A stretch of DNA of 5,336 bases from an uncultured Prevotellaceae bacterium (lineage in GTDB: Bacteria > Bacteroidota > Bacteroidia > Bacteroidales > Bacteroidaceae). This document shows, in pieces, positions 1-5,336 of this stretch. How positions within the stretch are numbered: the stretch's first letter is position 1; each line of letters begins with the position of its first letter. Both the position numbers and the translations under genes were made by a program. Below the pieces are notes generated by a model. The model did no database searches. It worked only from the letters and a program-made list of their open reading frames with translations, and had not been told where the DNA came from. Where the stretch lies: assembly GCA_937892315.1 (NCBI GenBank), contig CALAVF010000193.1:1-5336 (forward strand), given 5' to 3'.

Positions 1-460
1 GTGCCCCTTCTTCCAAGTTGAATGCCTCGGGGTTGAACACCACCGTGTCGCCACGCATGAAGAAGCGTCGTTTCTTGGCATTCACCTCCACCTCTTTCAG
101 CAACAACGGGCTGGGCTTCAGACGGATGTCCTTGATGCGGACGGTGTCATTCCCCTCCATGCCTATGGTTTTTGCCGTTCCTTCGTAGTAGCCGAAGTAG
201 TTGGCGGTGAAGGTCACTCGTCCCATCTCGCCACAACGATAGTGGAAATAGCCGAGCGAGTCCGTTTCCATCTTCGTCCAGAAGGTTGTCGTCCCAAATG
301 CTTCGTTCACACTCACTTGTGCCCCTTCCAAGGGTTCACCTGTCTCATCGTCCACCACACGACCTCGGATGATGTTCGCAAAACTCATTTCTACGCTTGC
401 CAACAGGCACAGCATCAGTAGGATGCGGAGATTTCCGCATCGAAACAAAGTTGTTTTCAT
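1..460 (-). CDS. TonB-receptor-like outer-membrane protein with carboxypeptidase-regulatory-like domain, N-terminal part
   Basis: Partial gene: 153 codons are visible from ATG at 460 and the rest lies beyond the left edge. Residues 1-28 form a signal peptide (basic start, hydrophobic core about 13-21, probable cut after SFA at 26-28). Residues 31 to about 115 look like a carboxypeptidase-regulatory-like beta-sandwich (GRVVDDETGEPLEGAQV at 33-49, later GYF and the IRLKP strand). Then comes a linker (LKEVEVNAKKRR) and RGDTVVFNPEAFNLEEG at 136-152. In Bacteroidetes outer-membrane barrel proteins that last stretch marks the start of a plug-like region before a large beta-barrel. Role is inferred as outer-membrane transport or surface binding; the ligand is unknown. 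The gene begins 18 bp after the stop of the upstream HTH protein, so co-transcription is likely. No strong Shine-Dalgarno is seen before the ATG, which is normal for the phylum. Whether the barrel is TonB-dependent cannot be seen here. Confidence 0.82.
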   Translation of the reverse strand, partial: MKTTLFRCGNLRILLMLCLLASVEMSFANIIRGRVVDDETGEPLEGAQVSVNEAFGTTTFWTKMETDSLGYFHYRCGEMGRVTFTANYFGYYEGTAKTIGMEGNDTVRIKDIRLKPSPLLLKEVEVNAKKRRFFMRGDTVVFNPEAFNLEEGA

Positions 461-478
461 AATTCAGTATGGAGTTAT

Positions 479-2125
479 TTAATAGTTCTCTATCACTTGG
501 TCGAGTGTCACCGCAGGGTCAGTCACGTCGAAGCCTTCTTTCTTCAGTTTCTGCTTCCGATGCTGCACCGCCGACACCGAGATGGCGTAGATGGCAGACA
601 GGGCGGCATTGCTCAGTTTCAGTCGGATGAGCATACACAGCCGCACGTCCTCCTCGCTGAATGACGGATGTTCCGCCCGCAGTCGGCTCACAAACTGTCC
701 GTCCGCCATGTCGAGTGTCGCCTCGATTTCTCGCCAGTTCTGGGCATTGATGACCGTGCGTTTCCCTGCCGTCGGTTCCAGCATCTCCAGAATCTCGCTC
801 TTGTCGATGATGTGTCCACGCAGCGAGGCTATCAGCGTTTCCTTCTGTTGCAGTTGTGCCGACAACTGCCCCACCTTCTGCTCCTGTGCTATGCGTTCCG
901 CTTGGTGTTTCCGTTGGGCTCTGCCTCTCCAGTTCCAAAACACGAGCAGCAACACCAGCACCGCCAAGACGAGGCAACCAATCACCGCCCACAGCAGCCG
1001 CGATTGCAGCATGGCAGCCTTGCGTGCATAGCCAGCAGCGAGGTATGTGCGTGTCTGCACCCCCTGATGGCTAATTGCCTGTTGCCTGTCCTTCTCAAAC
1101 TTCTCCTGCACACTCTTCACCGACGACCTTGTTGCACCGTTTTTCACGTCGTCCTTGTAAGTCTGTTCGGCATCCATGCAGAGCCCTTTCGGTATGCCCT
1201 GCTCCCTCACCGTTGTCTTCCCGTCGTAGGTGGAGGTGAACTCAGTGCGGGAATCGAAGGGCAGCATAGGGGCACTCTCCAAGCTGTCGATGAGGGCTGC
1301 CACCGAGTCATACATGGCCTCAGCCCTGTCTTCCCCCTGGCAGACAATGTTTGCGGCGTGAATCAAGGTGGGGAAGTTGCGGGGATTGAGTGGTAAGAGG
1401 CTGAGATAGACCCATCCGTAGTCGTTCACGAGCGTGAGCAGCCATTGTGCGTTGTTGCGGCAGCGGTCGAAGTGCTTCAGAGCCTGTTGCAGACACCAGT
1501 ACGTCTCGTGGACGCTGCTGGGGCCATGCACATACAGCAAGTGCCGCCCCCACAGATGATAAGCACGATAGGCTGTTTCATCGTCGCCGCAAGCCTCTGC
1601 ACAGTGGATGGCAAGCAAAAACAGTTGGTCGGCTTGCAGTAGCGTGTCGTTGTCTTGATACTGACGGCTCAGCACGTAGCAGATGCGACCAAACCGACGC
1701 AAATCCTCCTCATCGTTCGTCACACCGCCCATGCTCTTCTCTTCATAATAGCGGTACGCACGCAGGAGTGACGAGTCTGCCATCATGCTGTCCAGTTCCT
1801 CGTCGAGAGTCCCTTTTTCTTGTGAACTCTCCCGCTTGAACGACCAATCGTCCTCGTTGTCATGCAGATACACCGCCGTGTCGGCATGTTCCTGTTGCCA
1901 CTTCTCTTCCAACACCAATGCACGGGTGAGCGTGTACAACGCACGTTCGCCCTCCTTCATGTGTGTTGTATCTACGGTTGCCAGATAATGGGCAGCACTG
2001 TCGGGATACTCCATCGCCAACAGTTCTGCAACGTGTGACCCTATCTCCGTGCAAGCGGCGAGGCTGATGATGCCAATTGCCACAAGGAGCATCATCAAGG
2101 TTTCGAATGATTTTCTACGTGTCAT
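479..2125 (-). CDS. Membrane-anchored TPR-like protein with C-terminal coiled coil and helix-turn-helix (putative signalling regulator)
   Basis: 548 residues from ATG at 2125. The ATG directly before it (2128) is equally in frame, but AGAAGGA at 2136-2130 lies 1 nt from that one and 4 nt from this one, so 2125 is preferred. Residues 1-25 look like a lipoprotein signal peptide: TRRK, a hydrophobic core, then L22-A23-A24-C25. Residues about 30-330 are helical and TPR-like, with hairpins such as LRAYRYYEEKS; an acidic stretch (DNEDDW, then EKGTLDEELDSMM) interrupts the early repeats. Residues 377-397 are a single hydrophobic transmembrane segment, followed by a basic stop (NWRGRAQRK) and a Q/E-rich coiled coil to about 440. 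Residues 478-532 resemble a LuxR-like HTH: FVSRLRAEHP, EEDVRLCMLIRLKLSN, then ISVSAVQHRKQKLKK. Bacteroidetes encode many TPR-TM-coiled-coil-HTH proteins, often near surface-nutrient genes. Inferred role: sensing outside the cytoplasm and acting on DNA or a partner inside. It is co-oriented with the outer-membrane gene 18 bp downstream. DNA binding is not proven. Confidence 0.8.
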   Translation of the reverse strand: MTRRKSFETLMMLLVAIGIISLAACTEIGSHVAELLAMEYPDSAAHYLATVDTTHMKEGERALYTLTRALVLEEKWQQEHADTAVYLHDNEDDWSFKRESSQEKGTLDEELDSMMADSSLLRAYRYYEEKSMGGVTNDEEDLRRFGRICYVLSRQYQDNDTLLQADQLFLLAIHCAEACGDDETAYRAYHLWGRHLLYVHGPSSVHETYWCLQQALKHFDRCRNNAQWLLTLVNDYGWVYLSLLPLNPRNFPTLIHAANIVCQGEDRAEAMYDSVAALIDSLESAPMLPFDSRTEFTSTYDGKTTVREQGIPKGLCMDAEQTYKDDVKNGATRSSVKSVQEKFEKDRQQAISHQGVQTRTYLAAGYARKAAMLQSRLLWAVIGCLVLAVLVLLLVFWNWRGRAQRKHQAERIAQEQKVGQLSAQLQQKETLIASLRGHIIDKSEILEMLEPTAGKRTVINAQNWREIEATLDMADGQFVSRLRAEHPSFSEEDVRLCMLIRLKLSNAALSAIYAISVSAVQHRKQKLKKEGFDVTDPAVTLDQVIENY

Positions 2126-2129
2126 CATG

Positions 2130-2136
2130 TCCTTCT
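2130..2136 (-). promoter_or_regulatory. Shine-Dalgarno-like site of the TPR/HTH gene
   Basis: AGAAGGA on the minus strand precedes two adjacent ATG codons (2128 and 2125). The spacing is 1 nt to the first and 4 nt to the second, which favours the second as the start. A longer open frame running up to 2221 has no reason to be used, because it would start upstream of the promoter. Confidence 0.5.
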
Positions 2137-2152
2137 TTTTGGTTTTCGACTG

Positions 2153-2183
2153 CAAAGGTACGCTGAAAACGACACTCCTGCAA
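2153..2183 (-). promoter_or_regulatory. Bacteroidetes-type promoter of the TPR/HTH - outer-membrane protein operon
   Basis: The minus strand carries TACCTTTG at 2160-2153, an exact match to the Bacteroidetes -7 consensus TAnnTTTG. A TTG at 2183-2181, 20 bp upstream, fits the -33 element. Transcription would start near 2147-2145, giving a leader of roughly 20 nt before the start codon. The TTG lies 1 bp beyond the T-run of the hairpin at 2185-2213. Confidence 0.72.
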
Positions 2184-2184
2184 G

Positions 2185-2213
2185 AAAAAAGGGTGGAAAC
2201 CTTATTTCCACCC
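2185..2213 (-). terminator. Intrinsic-terminator-like hairpin on the minus strand
   Basis: Read on the minus strand, GGGTGGAAA (2213-2205), loop TAAGG, and TTTCCACCC (2199-2191) form a perfect 9-bp stem. Six T residues follow at 2190-2185. That is the textbook layout of an intrinsic terminator. No minus-strand gene ends nearby: the closest one upstream on this strand is the symporter ending at 3296, about 1.1 kb away. The hairpin could stop antisense read-through from that gene before it reaches the TPR/HTH promoter. Alternatively it is a protein-binding palindrome next to the promoter. Confidence 0.55.
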
Positions 2214-2308
2214 ATCCGCATTTCAGAATCAATAACTTAACCTTTCGTTTTCCACCCTCTTTCCACCTCTTTCAGATGGAAAACCGTCCCATCTTTGTCC
2301 CATCTTTG
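2192..2308. repeat. Short repeats in the divergent intergenic region: TTTCCACC boxes and a tandem 11-mer
   Basis: TTTCCACC occurs directly at 2205-2212, 2249-2256 and 2260-2267, and inverted (GGTGGAAA) at 2192-2199. Next to them the 11-mer GTCCCATCTTT occurs twice in tandem at 2286-2296 and 2297-2307. AGATGG (2274-2279) and CCATCT (2289-2294) can pair. The boxes sit between the two divergent promoters, so operator sites are possible, but the sequence does not prove it. Confidence 0.45.
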
Positions 2309-2336
2309 ATGCCGAAAGAAAGAAGAAATGCTGTTT

Positions 2337-2371
2337 TTTGCCCTTCATGTGAAGAATTATTCGTACCTTTG
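2337..2371 (+). promoter_or_regulatory. Bacteroidetes-type promoter of the PfkB kinase gene
   Basis: TACCTTTG at 2364-2371 matches the -7 consensus TAnnTTTG exactly. The best -33 candidate is TTTG at 2337-2340, with a 23-bp spacer that is slightly longer than usual. Transcription would begin around 2378, about 20 nt before ATG at 2401. The leader is A/T-rich and has no Shine-Dalgarno, as is common in this phylum. Confidence 0.65.
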
Positions 2372-2400
2372 CAGCCGATTTGCCAATTAGAAACATTTTT

Positions 2401-3291
2401 ATGGATGACATTTGTTGTATAGGACACGTCACGCTCGACCGCATCGTCACGCCCCAGAAGGAGGTGTACATGCCTGGGGGCACGACGTTTTATTTCTCGC
2501 ATGGGATGAGCCACCTGCTCCGTAGTTCGCGTTCGCAGGTGAAGTATCGGCTGGTCGCTTCGCTGGCTGACACGGAGATGCAGGCGGTGGAGGACATTCG
2601 GGCGTTGGGCATTGACGTGGAGGTGGTGCCGAGCAGGAGGACGGTCTTCTTCGAGAACATCTATGGCGAGAACCAGAATAACCGCAAGCAGCGGGTGAGG
2701 GCGATGGCTGACCCCTTCACGGTGGAGGCGGTGAAGGACGTGCGGGCGAAGTATATCTGTTTGGGCAGTCTGTTGCCAGAGGACTTCCCGCTGGAGGTGG
2801 TGAGGTATCTGCACGGCAGGGGAACGGTCGTGATGGATGCTCAGGGCTATCTGCGAGACGTGAAGGACGGCAAGGTCTATGCCTGCGACTGGGAGAACAA
2901 GTTTGAGTTCTTCAAGTATATCGACATCCTGAAGGTGAACGAGTATGAGGTGGAGGTGCTGACGGGCAAGACAGACTTGCACGAGGCGGCACAGCAACTG
3001 GCGGAATGGGGCATCAAGGAGGTGCTGCTCACGCTGGGCAGTTATGGCAGCATCGTGCTGGTGGAGGGACGGTTTTATGATATTCCTGCCTACGAGCCCT
3101 TGAAGATTGTGGATGCGACGGGTTGTGGCGACACGTATGTGATGGGGTATGTGTATAAACGTGTGCAGGGGGCTACACCCGAAGAGGCGGCAAAGTTCGC
3201 CACGGCGGTATCGACCTGCAAGTTGGAGGGGCATGGACCTTTCCACGCCACAGAACAGGAGGCCATCAGCCGTATCCCTTCGGGACTCTGA
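2401..3291 (+). CDS. PfkB/ribokinase-family carbohydrate kinase
   Basis: 296 residues, a normal length for this family of cytoplasmic kinases that transfer the ATP gamma-phosphate to a sugar hydroxyl. Visible landmarks are D13 and the di-glycine of PGGTTFYF at 25-32 (N-terminal sugar-binding part), KVNEYEVEVLTG from 178 (family VNexE motif), TLGSYGS at 211-217 (nucleotide-binding region), and DATGCGD at 238-244. The last is the C-terminal PfkB signature, with D244 as the expected catalytic base and GCG as the anion hole. ATG at 2401 is chosen because the promoter predicts a transcript starting near 2378; an in-frame TTG at 2380 would give only seven more residues and almost no leader. The substrate is not readable: ribose, fructose, inositol or a nucleoside are all possible. 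The gene ends 4 bp from the end of the convergent symporter gene, so a shared sugar pathway is plausible. The two genes are on opposite strands and are not one operon. Confidence 0.88.
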   Translation: MDDICCIGHVTLDRIVTPQKEVYMPGGTTFYFSHGMSHLLRSSRSQVKYRLVASLADTEMQAVEDIRALGIDVEVVPSRRTVFFENIYGENQNNRKQRVRAMADPFTVEAVKDVRAKYICLGSLLPEDFPLEVVRYLHGRGTVVMDAQGYLRDVKDGKVYACDWENKFEFFKYIDILKVNEYEVEVLTGKTDLHEAAQQLAEWGIKEVLLTLGSYGSIVLVEGRFYDIPAYEPLKIVDATGCGDTYVMGYVYKRVQGATPEEAAKFATAVSTCKLEGHGPFHATEQEAISRIPSGL

Positions 3292-3295
3292 GGGG

Positions 3296-4693
3296 TTAGG
3301 GCTGGCGGCAGAGTTTGTGTGCATACGCCCACACCACGGCATAACCGACGAGGGGGATGACGAAGGGGATGACGAGACCTGTGCGGTCGGCGAGGATGCC
3401 GACGAGGAGGAAGGCACAGCCGCCCACGGGGGTCATCATGAGGATGGAGGAGGCGGTCTTGGTCTTGTTGCCTAAGCCTCGGATGGCGAGGGAGAAGATG
3501 GTGGGGAACATGATGGCCTCGAAGACATAGGTGCCGCAGAGGAAGAGGAGGGGCAGGTAGCGTGTCCACGAGGTGGTTTCGCCTGTCTCGGCGATGGAGG
3601 TGAGAATGATGCCGATGATGCAGACGACGGTGCCTGTGGCACAGAAGTGGAGGGTGCGTTGGGCACTGACTCGCTGCATGACCCACGAGCCGACAAAGCG
3701 GCCTATCATGAAAAACATGAGTGCCCCCGAAAGCAGGGTGGAAGCGTCGGCGGGGGTGAGCAAGCCCTGTCCGGTGACGAACAGGACGAAATAGGAGTTG
3801 ATGGAGATTTCTGCCACTTCGTAGGCAAGGAGGGCGAGAACGCCAAAGAGGAACAATTTGTTTTTGAGCAGGGTGGCAAGTGGATTGCCAACTTGCGTGG
3901 TGGTTTCTTGGGGTGTATCTTCTTTTGTAATCTCCGGTAATTTACTGAAAGATTTAAGTGTCGGGAGTTTGTCCCCCTTTGAAGTTAAAGAAGTTAGAGA
4001 AGTTATCGCTTCGCTCGAAGTTAAAGACGTATGTGATGCAGCCCCGCAATTGGTATCGTCTTTAACTTCTCTAACTTCTTTAACTTCGAGCGAAGCGATA
4101 ACTTCCGGAAGTTGAGTGAAAGAAAAAACGATGGCAACAATGACGACCACGATACCCATGATGATGTATGGCACACTGACATCTGCCTCCTCTCCATTCG
4201 CAAAGAGGAAACTGCCAATCAAAGCAGGTGCGAGACAAGAGCCTAAGCCATTGAACGACTGCGAGAGGTTGAGTCGGGCGGCGGCTGTCTCGCGAGGTCC
4301 CAGTTGGGTGGCGTAGGGGTTGGCGGCTGTTTCGAGTATCGCCAGTCCGCAGGCGATGATGAAGAGGCAGATGAGGAAGGCGGTGAGGGTGCCGAGGTGG
4401 CTGCTGGGGATGAAGAGGAAGGCTCCGAGGGCGTAGAGAAGAAGTCCGAAGACGACACCCCGCTTGTAGCCATAGCGGTTGATGAGGATGCCTGCCGGTA
4501 TCGCCATGAGGAAGTAGCCGAGATAGGTGGTGACCTGAATGAGTGAGGACTGGGTGATGGAGATGTCGAGCGTGTCGCGGAAGTGCTGGTTGAGCACGTC
4601 GAGGATGGCACGTGCGAATCCCCACAGGAAGAAGAGAGTGGTGATGAGGACGAAGGGGACGAGGTATTGCTTGGTGGTGAGTTTGGCTTTCAT
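3296..4693 (-). CDS. FHS-family (FucP-like) MFS sugar:proton symporter with an enlarged, repeat-bearing central loop
   Basis: 465 residues, rich in membrane helices, matching the FucP/GluP branch of the major facilitator superfamily in the inner membrane. Signatures are FFLWGFARAILDVLNQHF at 21-38, the loop INRYGYKRG at 71-79, and ETAANPYATQLGP at 121-133 followed by AARLNLSQSFNGLG. D32 and E121 align with the two acidic residues (D46 and E135) needed for sugar binding and proton coupling in E. coli FucP, so the core looks functional. Six helices precede about residue 195 and six follow about residue 276. The loop between them is about 80 residues, and residues 197 to about 238 are encoded by the inverted modular repeat. 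Start ATG at 4693 directly abuts a 14-copy heptamer array; the only in-frame ATG inside the array (4714) is cut off by TGA. The gene lies 80 bp after the glycosidase stop on the same strand and is probably co-transcribed with it. The substrate is likely a hexose or related sugar, not determinable here. Confidence 0.9.
   Translation of the reverse strand: MKAKLTTKQYLVPFVLITTLFFLWGFARAILDVLNQHFRDTLDISITQSSLIQVTTYLGYFLMAIPAGILINRYGYKRGVVFGLLLYALGAFLFIPSSHLGTLTAFLICLFIIACGLAILETAANPYATQLGPRETAAARLNLSQSFNGLGSCLAPALIGSFLFANGEEADVSVPYIIMGIVVVIVAIVFSFTQLPEVIASLEVKEVREVKDDTNCGAASHTSLTSSEAITSLTSLTSKGDKLPTLKSFSKLPEITKEDTPQETTTQVGNPLATLLKNKLFLFGVLALLAYEVAEISINSYFVLFVTGQGLLTPADASTLLSGALMFFMIGRFVGSWVMQRVSAQRTLHFCATGTVVCIIGIILTSIAETGETTSWTRYLPLLFLCGTYVFEAIMFPTIFSLAIRGLGNKTKTASSILMMTPVGGCAFLLVGILADRTGLVIPFVIPLVGYAVVWAYAHKLCRQP
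3981..4105. repeat. Inverted modular repeat inside the symporter gene, with two modules in swapped order
   Basis: Two 49-bp arms (3981-4029 and 4057-4105) face each other across a 27-bp spacer. Both are built of the same three modules: x = GAAGTTAAAGAAGTTAGA (18 bp), y = GAAGTTATCGCTTCGCTC (18 bp) and z = GAAGTTAAAGACG (13 bp). The left arm on the plus strand reads x-y-z; the right arm on the minus strand reads y-x-z. Every module matches its partner exactly. The modules contain a 9-bp GAAGTTARA period, and the y-z junction holds a small CTTCG/CGAAG hairpin. The 18-bp modules equal six codons, so the frame stays open. The encoded peptide is EVIASLEVKEVREVKD, then TSLTSSEAITSLTSLTS. The element sits in the cytoplasmic loop between transmembrane halves, where an insert is tolerated. 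Confidence 0.9.
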
Positions 4694-4791
4694 TTTTCAC
4701 TTTTCACTTTTCATTTTTCACTTTTCACTTTTCACTTTTCATTTTTCATTTTTCACTTTTCACTTTTCATTTTTCATTTTTCACTTTTCAC
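4694..4791. repeat. Heptamer microsatellite, 14 copies of TTTTCAC or TTTTCAT
   Basis: Positions 4694-4791 divide exactly into 14 seven-base units with no indel. Reading along the plus strand, the seventh base is C,C,T,C,C,C,T,T,C,C,T,T,C,C. A degenerate unit (CTTTCAT) at 4687-4693 carries the symporter start codon. On the minus strand the units read GTGAAAA or ATGAAAA, a purine-rich string of potential start codons shifted one base per copy. The array lies between, and partly within, two co-oriented genes: the upstream glycosidase ends in unit 12 (TGA at 4776-4774) and the symporter starts right after unit 1. Confidence 0.95.
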
Positions 4792-5336
4792 TTTTACCTT
4801 TTTGTCGGTTTTGGTGCCTTTCAGGTCTCTGTTGATCAGTCGAGGCACATCAATGTGCTGGGGCAGTTCAAAAGTGGGCTTCACCTCTTGCAGTGCGGGG
4901 CTTTCGTTGCCGAAGCGGTCGATGGCGGTGACGGCGTAGTGGCGAACTTTGAGGTCACGACCAGAGAGTTCGTAGCGAGGGGTGCGAATGTTGACGGCAA
5001 GGAGGTTCTCTGCCTTGGTGATGTCAACGGGGTAGAGGTTGGAGCCGTAGATGTTGTACCGTAGTCCTCCCTTGGGGGGCAGGGGGGCTTGCCAGTGGAG
5101 GATGCCCCCCGTATAGGTGAGTTGAGTGGGTGCGAGCGGTGGGATGGTGTCGCTCTGCCAGGTCATGCGTGGGGTGAGGGCAGGATAGGGGAAAAACTCT
5201 CGGCAGGCGGTGTCGTAGATGCCTTTGCAGTTTCGGGTGAGAAATTCGCCTCGATAGAAGGCAACGCCGCCGATGCCGCTGTTGCGGGCGGTGTGCATTT
5301 CGGCTCGCACTTCGTTGAGTTGCCAACGCCCTTCGC
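4774..5336 (-). CDS. GHL10-type family 10 glycosylhydrolase-like protein, C-terminal part with an Fn3-like domain
   Basis: Partial gene: the start lies beyond the right edge and 186 codons are visible. The first part (RWQLNEVRAEMHTARN, then GIGGVAFYRGEFL and KGIYD, down to PALTPRM) resembles the end of the barrel in Bacteroidetes GHL10 (DUF187) proteins, where a W-x-x-x-E helix region is followed by a strand with G-x-x-F. From about 5142 to 4882 follows a fibronectin-III-like domain: PPLAPTQL, LHWQAP, YNIYGS, then HYAVTAIDRFGNES. GHL10 proteins are usually exported or lipid-anchored; E. coli DigH (YddW) cleaves peptide-free peptidoglycan strands. That activity is a family precedent, not shown here, since the catalytic part is off-window. 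The last residues (KVKVKSEK) are encoded by the heptamer array, whose TGA ends the gene, so the tail may have been reshaped by repeat growth. The sugar symporter follows 80 bp downstream on the same strand. Confidence 0.72.
   Translation of the reverse strand, partial: EGRWQLNEVRAEMHTARNSGIGGVAFYRGEFLTRNCKGIYDTACREFFPYPALTPRMTWQSDTIPPLAPTQLTYTGGILHWQAPLPPKGGLRYNIYGSNLYPVDITKAENLLAVNIRTPRYELSGRDLKVRHYAVTAIDRFGNESPALQEVKPTFELPQHIDVPRLINRDLKGTKTDKKVKVKSEK

Noticed and set aside
668..1396. A 242-codon plus-strand open frame opposite the TPR/HTH gene
   Set aside because: Cysteine-, histidine- and leucine-rich shadow without domain features, promoter or ribosome site; the opposite strand carries a coherent protein.
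2380..2400. TTG start at 2380 for the kinase
   Set aside because: It falls at the predicted transcription start, and the ATG at 2401 gives a normal family N-terminus.
3275..3285. Small hairpin TCCC-TTC-GGGA at the end of the kinase gene as a bidirectional terminator
   Set aside because: Only a 4-bp stem, inside the last codons, and no T-run on either side.
2272..3417. A 381-codon open frame on the minus strand across the kinase gene
   Set aside because: It lies antisense to a kinase with complete family motifs, its composition is H/R/P/S-rich low-complexity of the kind seen in GC-rich shadow frames, and no domain is recognisable. It also overlaps the end of the symporter gene.
3981..4105. 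Frameshift or disrupted symporter gene because of the repeat
   Set aside because: The reading frame is continuous through the repeat and both transmembrane halves, including D32 and E121, are intact.
4712..4714. In-frame upstream ATG in the heptamer array as an alternative symporter start
   Set aside because: The frame from 4714 meets TGA after five codons, before the real start at 4693.
4694..4791. CRISPR array
   Set aside because: Units are seven bases in direct tandem with no spacers, so this is a microsatellite.
4795..4802. TACCTTTT on the plus strand as a promoter
   Set aside because: Last base deviates from TAnnTTTG, the site lies in T-rich repeat DNA, and no plus-strand gene follows.

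Overview
The window looks like chromosomal DNA of a Bacteroidales bacterium, probably Prevotellaceae or a relative. This is inferred from four things: two copies of the Bacteroidetes -7 promoter element TAnnTTTG; an outer-membrane protein that starts with a carboxypeptidase-regulatory-like domain; a TPR/transmembrane/coiled-coil/helix-turn-helix protein of a type common in that phylum; and a FucP-type sugar symporter. Codons are fairly G/C-rich in the third position, so this is not a low-GC member. No RNA genes, CRISPR array, insertion sequence or phage genes were seen.

Layout. Positions 1-2125 (minus strand) hold a probable two-gene operon: a membrane-anchored TPR/HTH protein followed 18 bp later by the N-terminal part of a TonB-receptor-like outer-membrane protein that runs off the left edge. 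Positions 2126-2400 are a divergent intergenic region with two promoters sharing the 11-mer TACCTTTGCAG, a minus-strand terminator-like hairpin and several short repeats. Positions 2401-3291 (plus) encode a PfkB-family sugar kinase. It converges, with only 4 bp between stop codons, on a minus-strand FHS/FucP-family sugar:proton symporter (3296-4693). Upstream of the symporter on the same strand is the C-terminal end of a family-10 glycosylhydrolase-like (GHL10) protein with an Fn3-like domain (4774-5336), running off the right edge.

How the genes may work together. The right half reads as a sugar locus: an exported glycosidase-like protein, an inner-membrane sugar symporter, and opposite them a cytoplasmic sugar kinase. 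The substrate cannot be read from the sequence. The left half pairs a likely signalling protein with an outer-membrane protein.

The most unusual content is repeat DNA. (1) A 125-bp inverted element inside the symporter gene has two 49-bp arms built of the same three modules, with two 18-bp modules in swapped order. It is translated in frame within the central cytoplasmic loop. (2) Exactly 14 heptamers (TTTTCAC/TTTTCAT) fill the gap up to the symporter start codon and contain the stop codon of the upstream glycosidase gene. No clearly new multi-gene system is visible.
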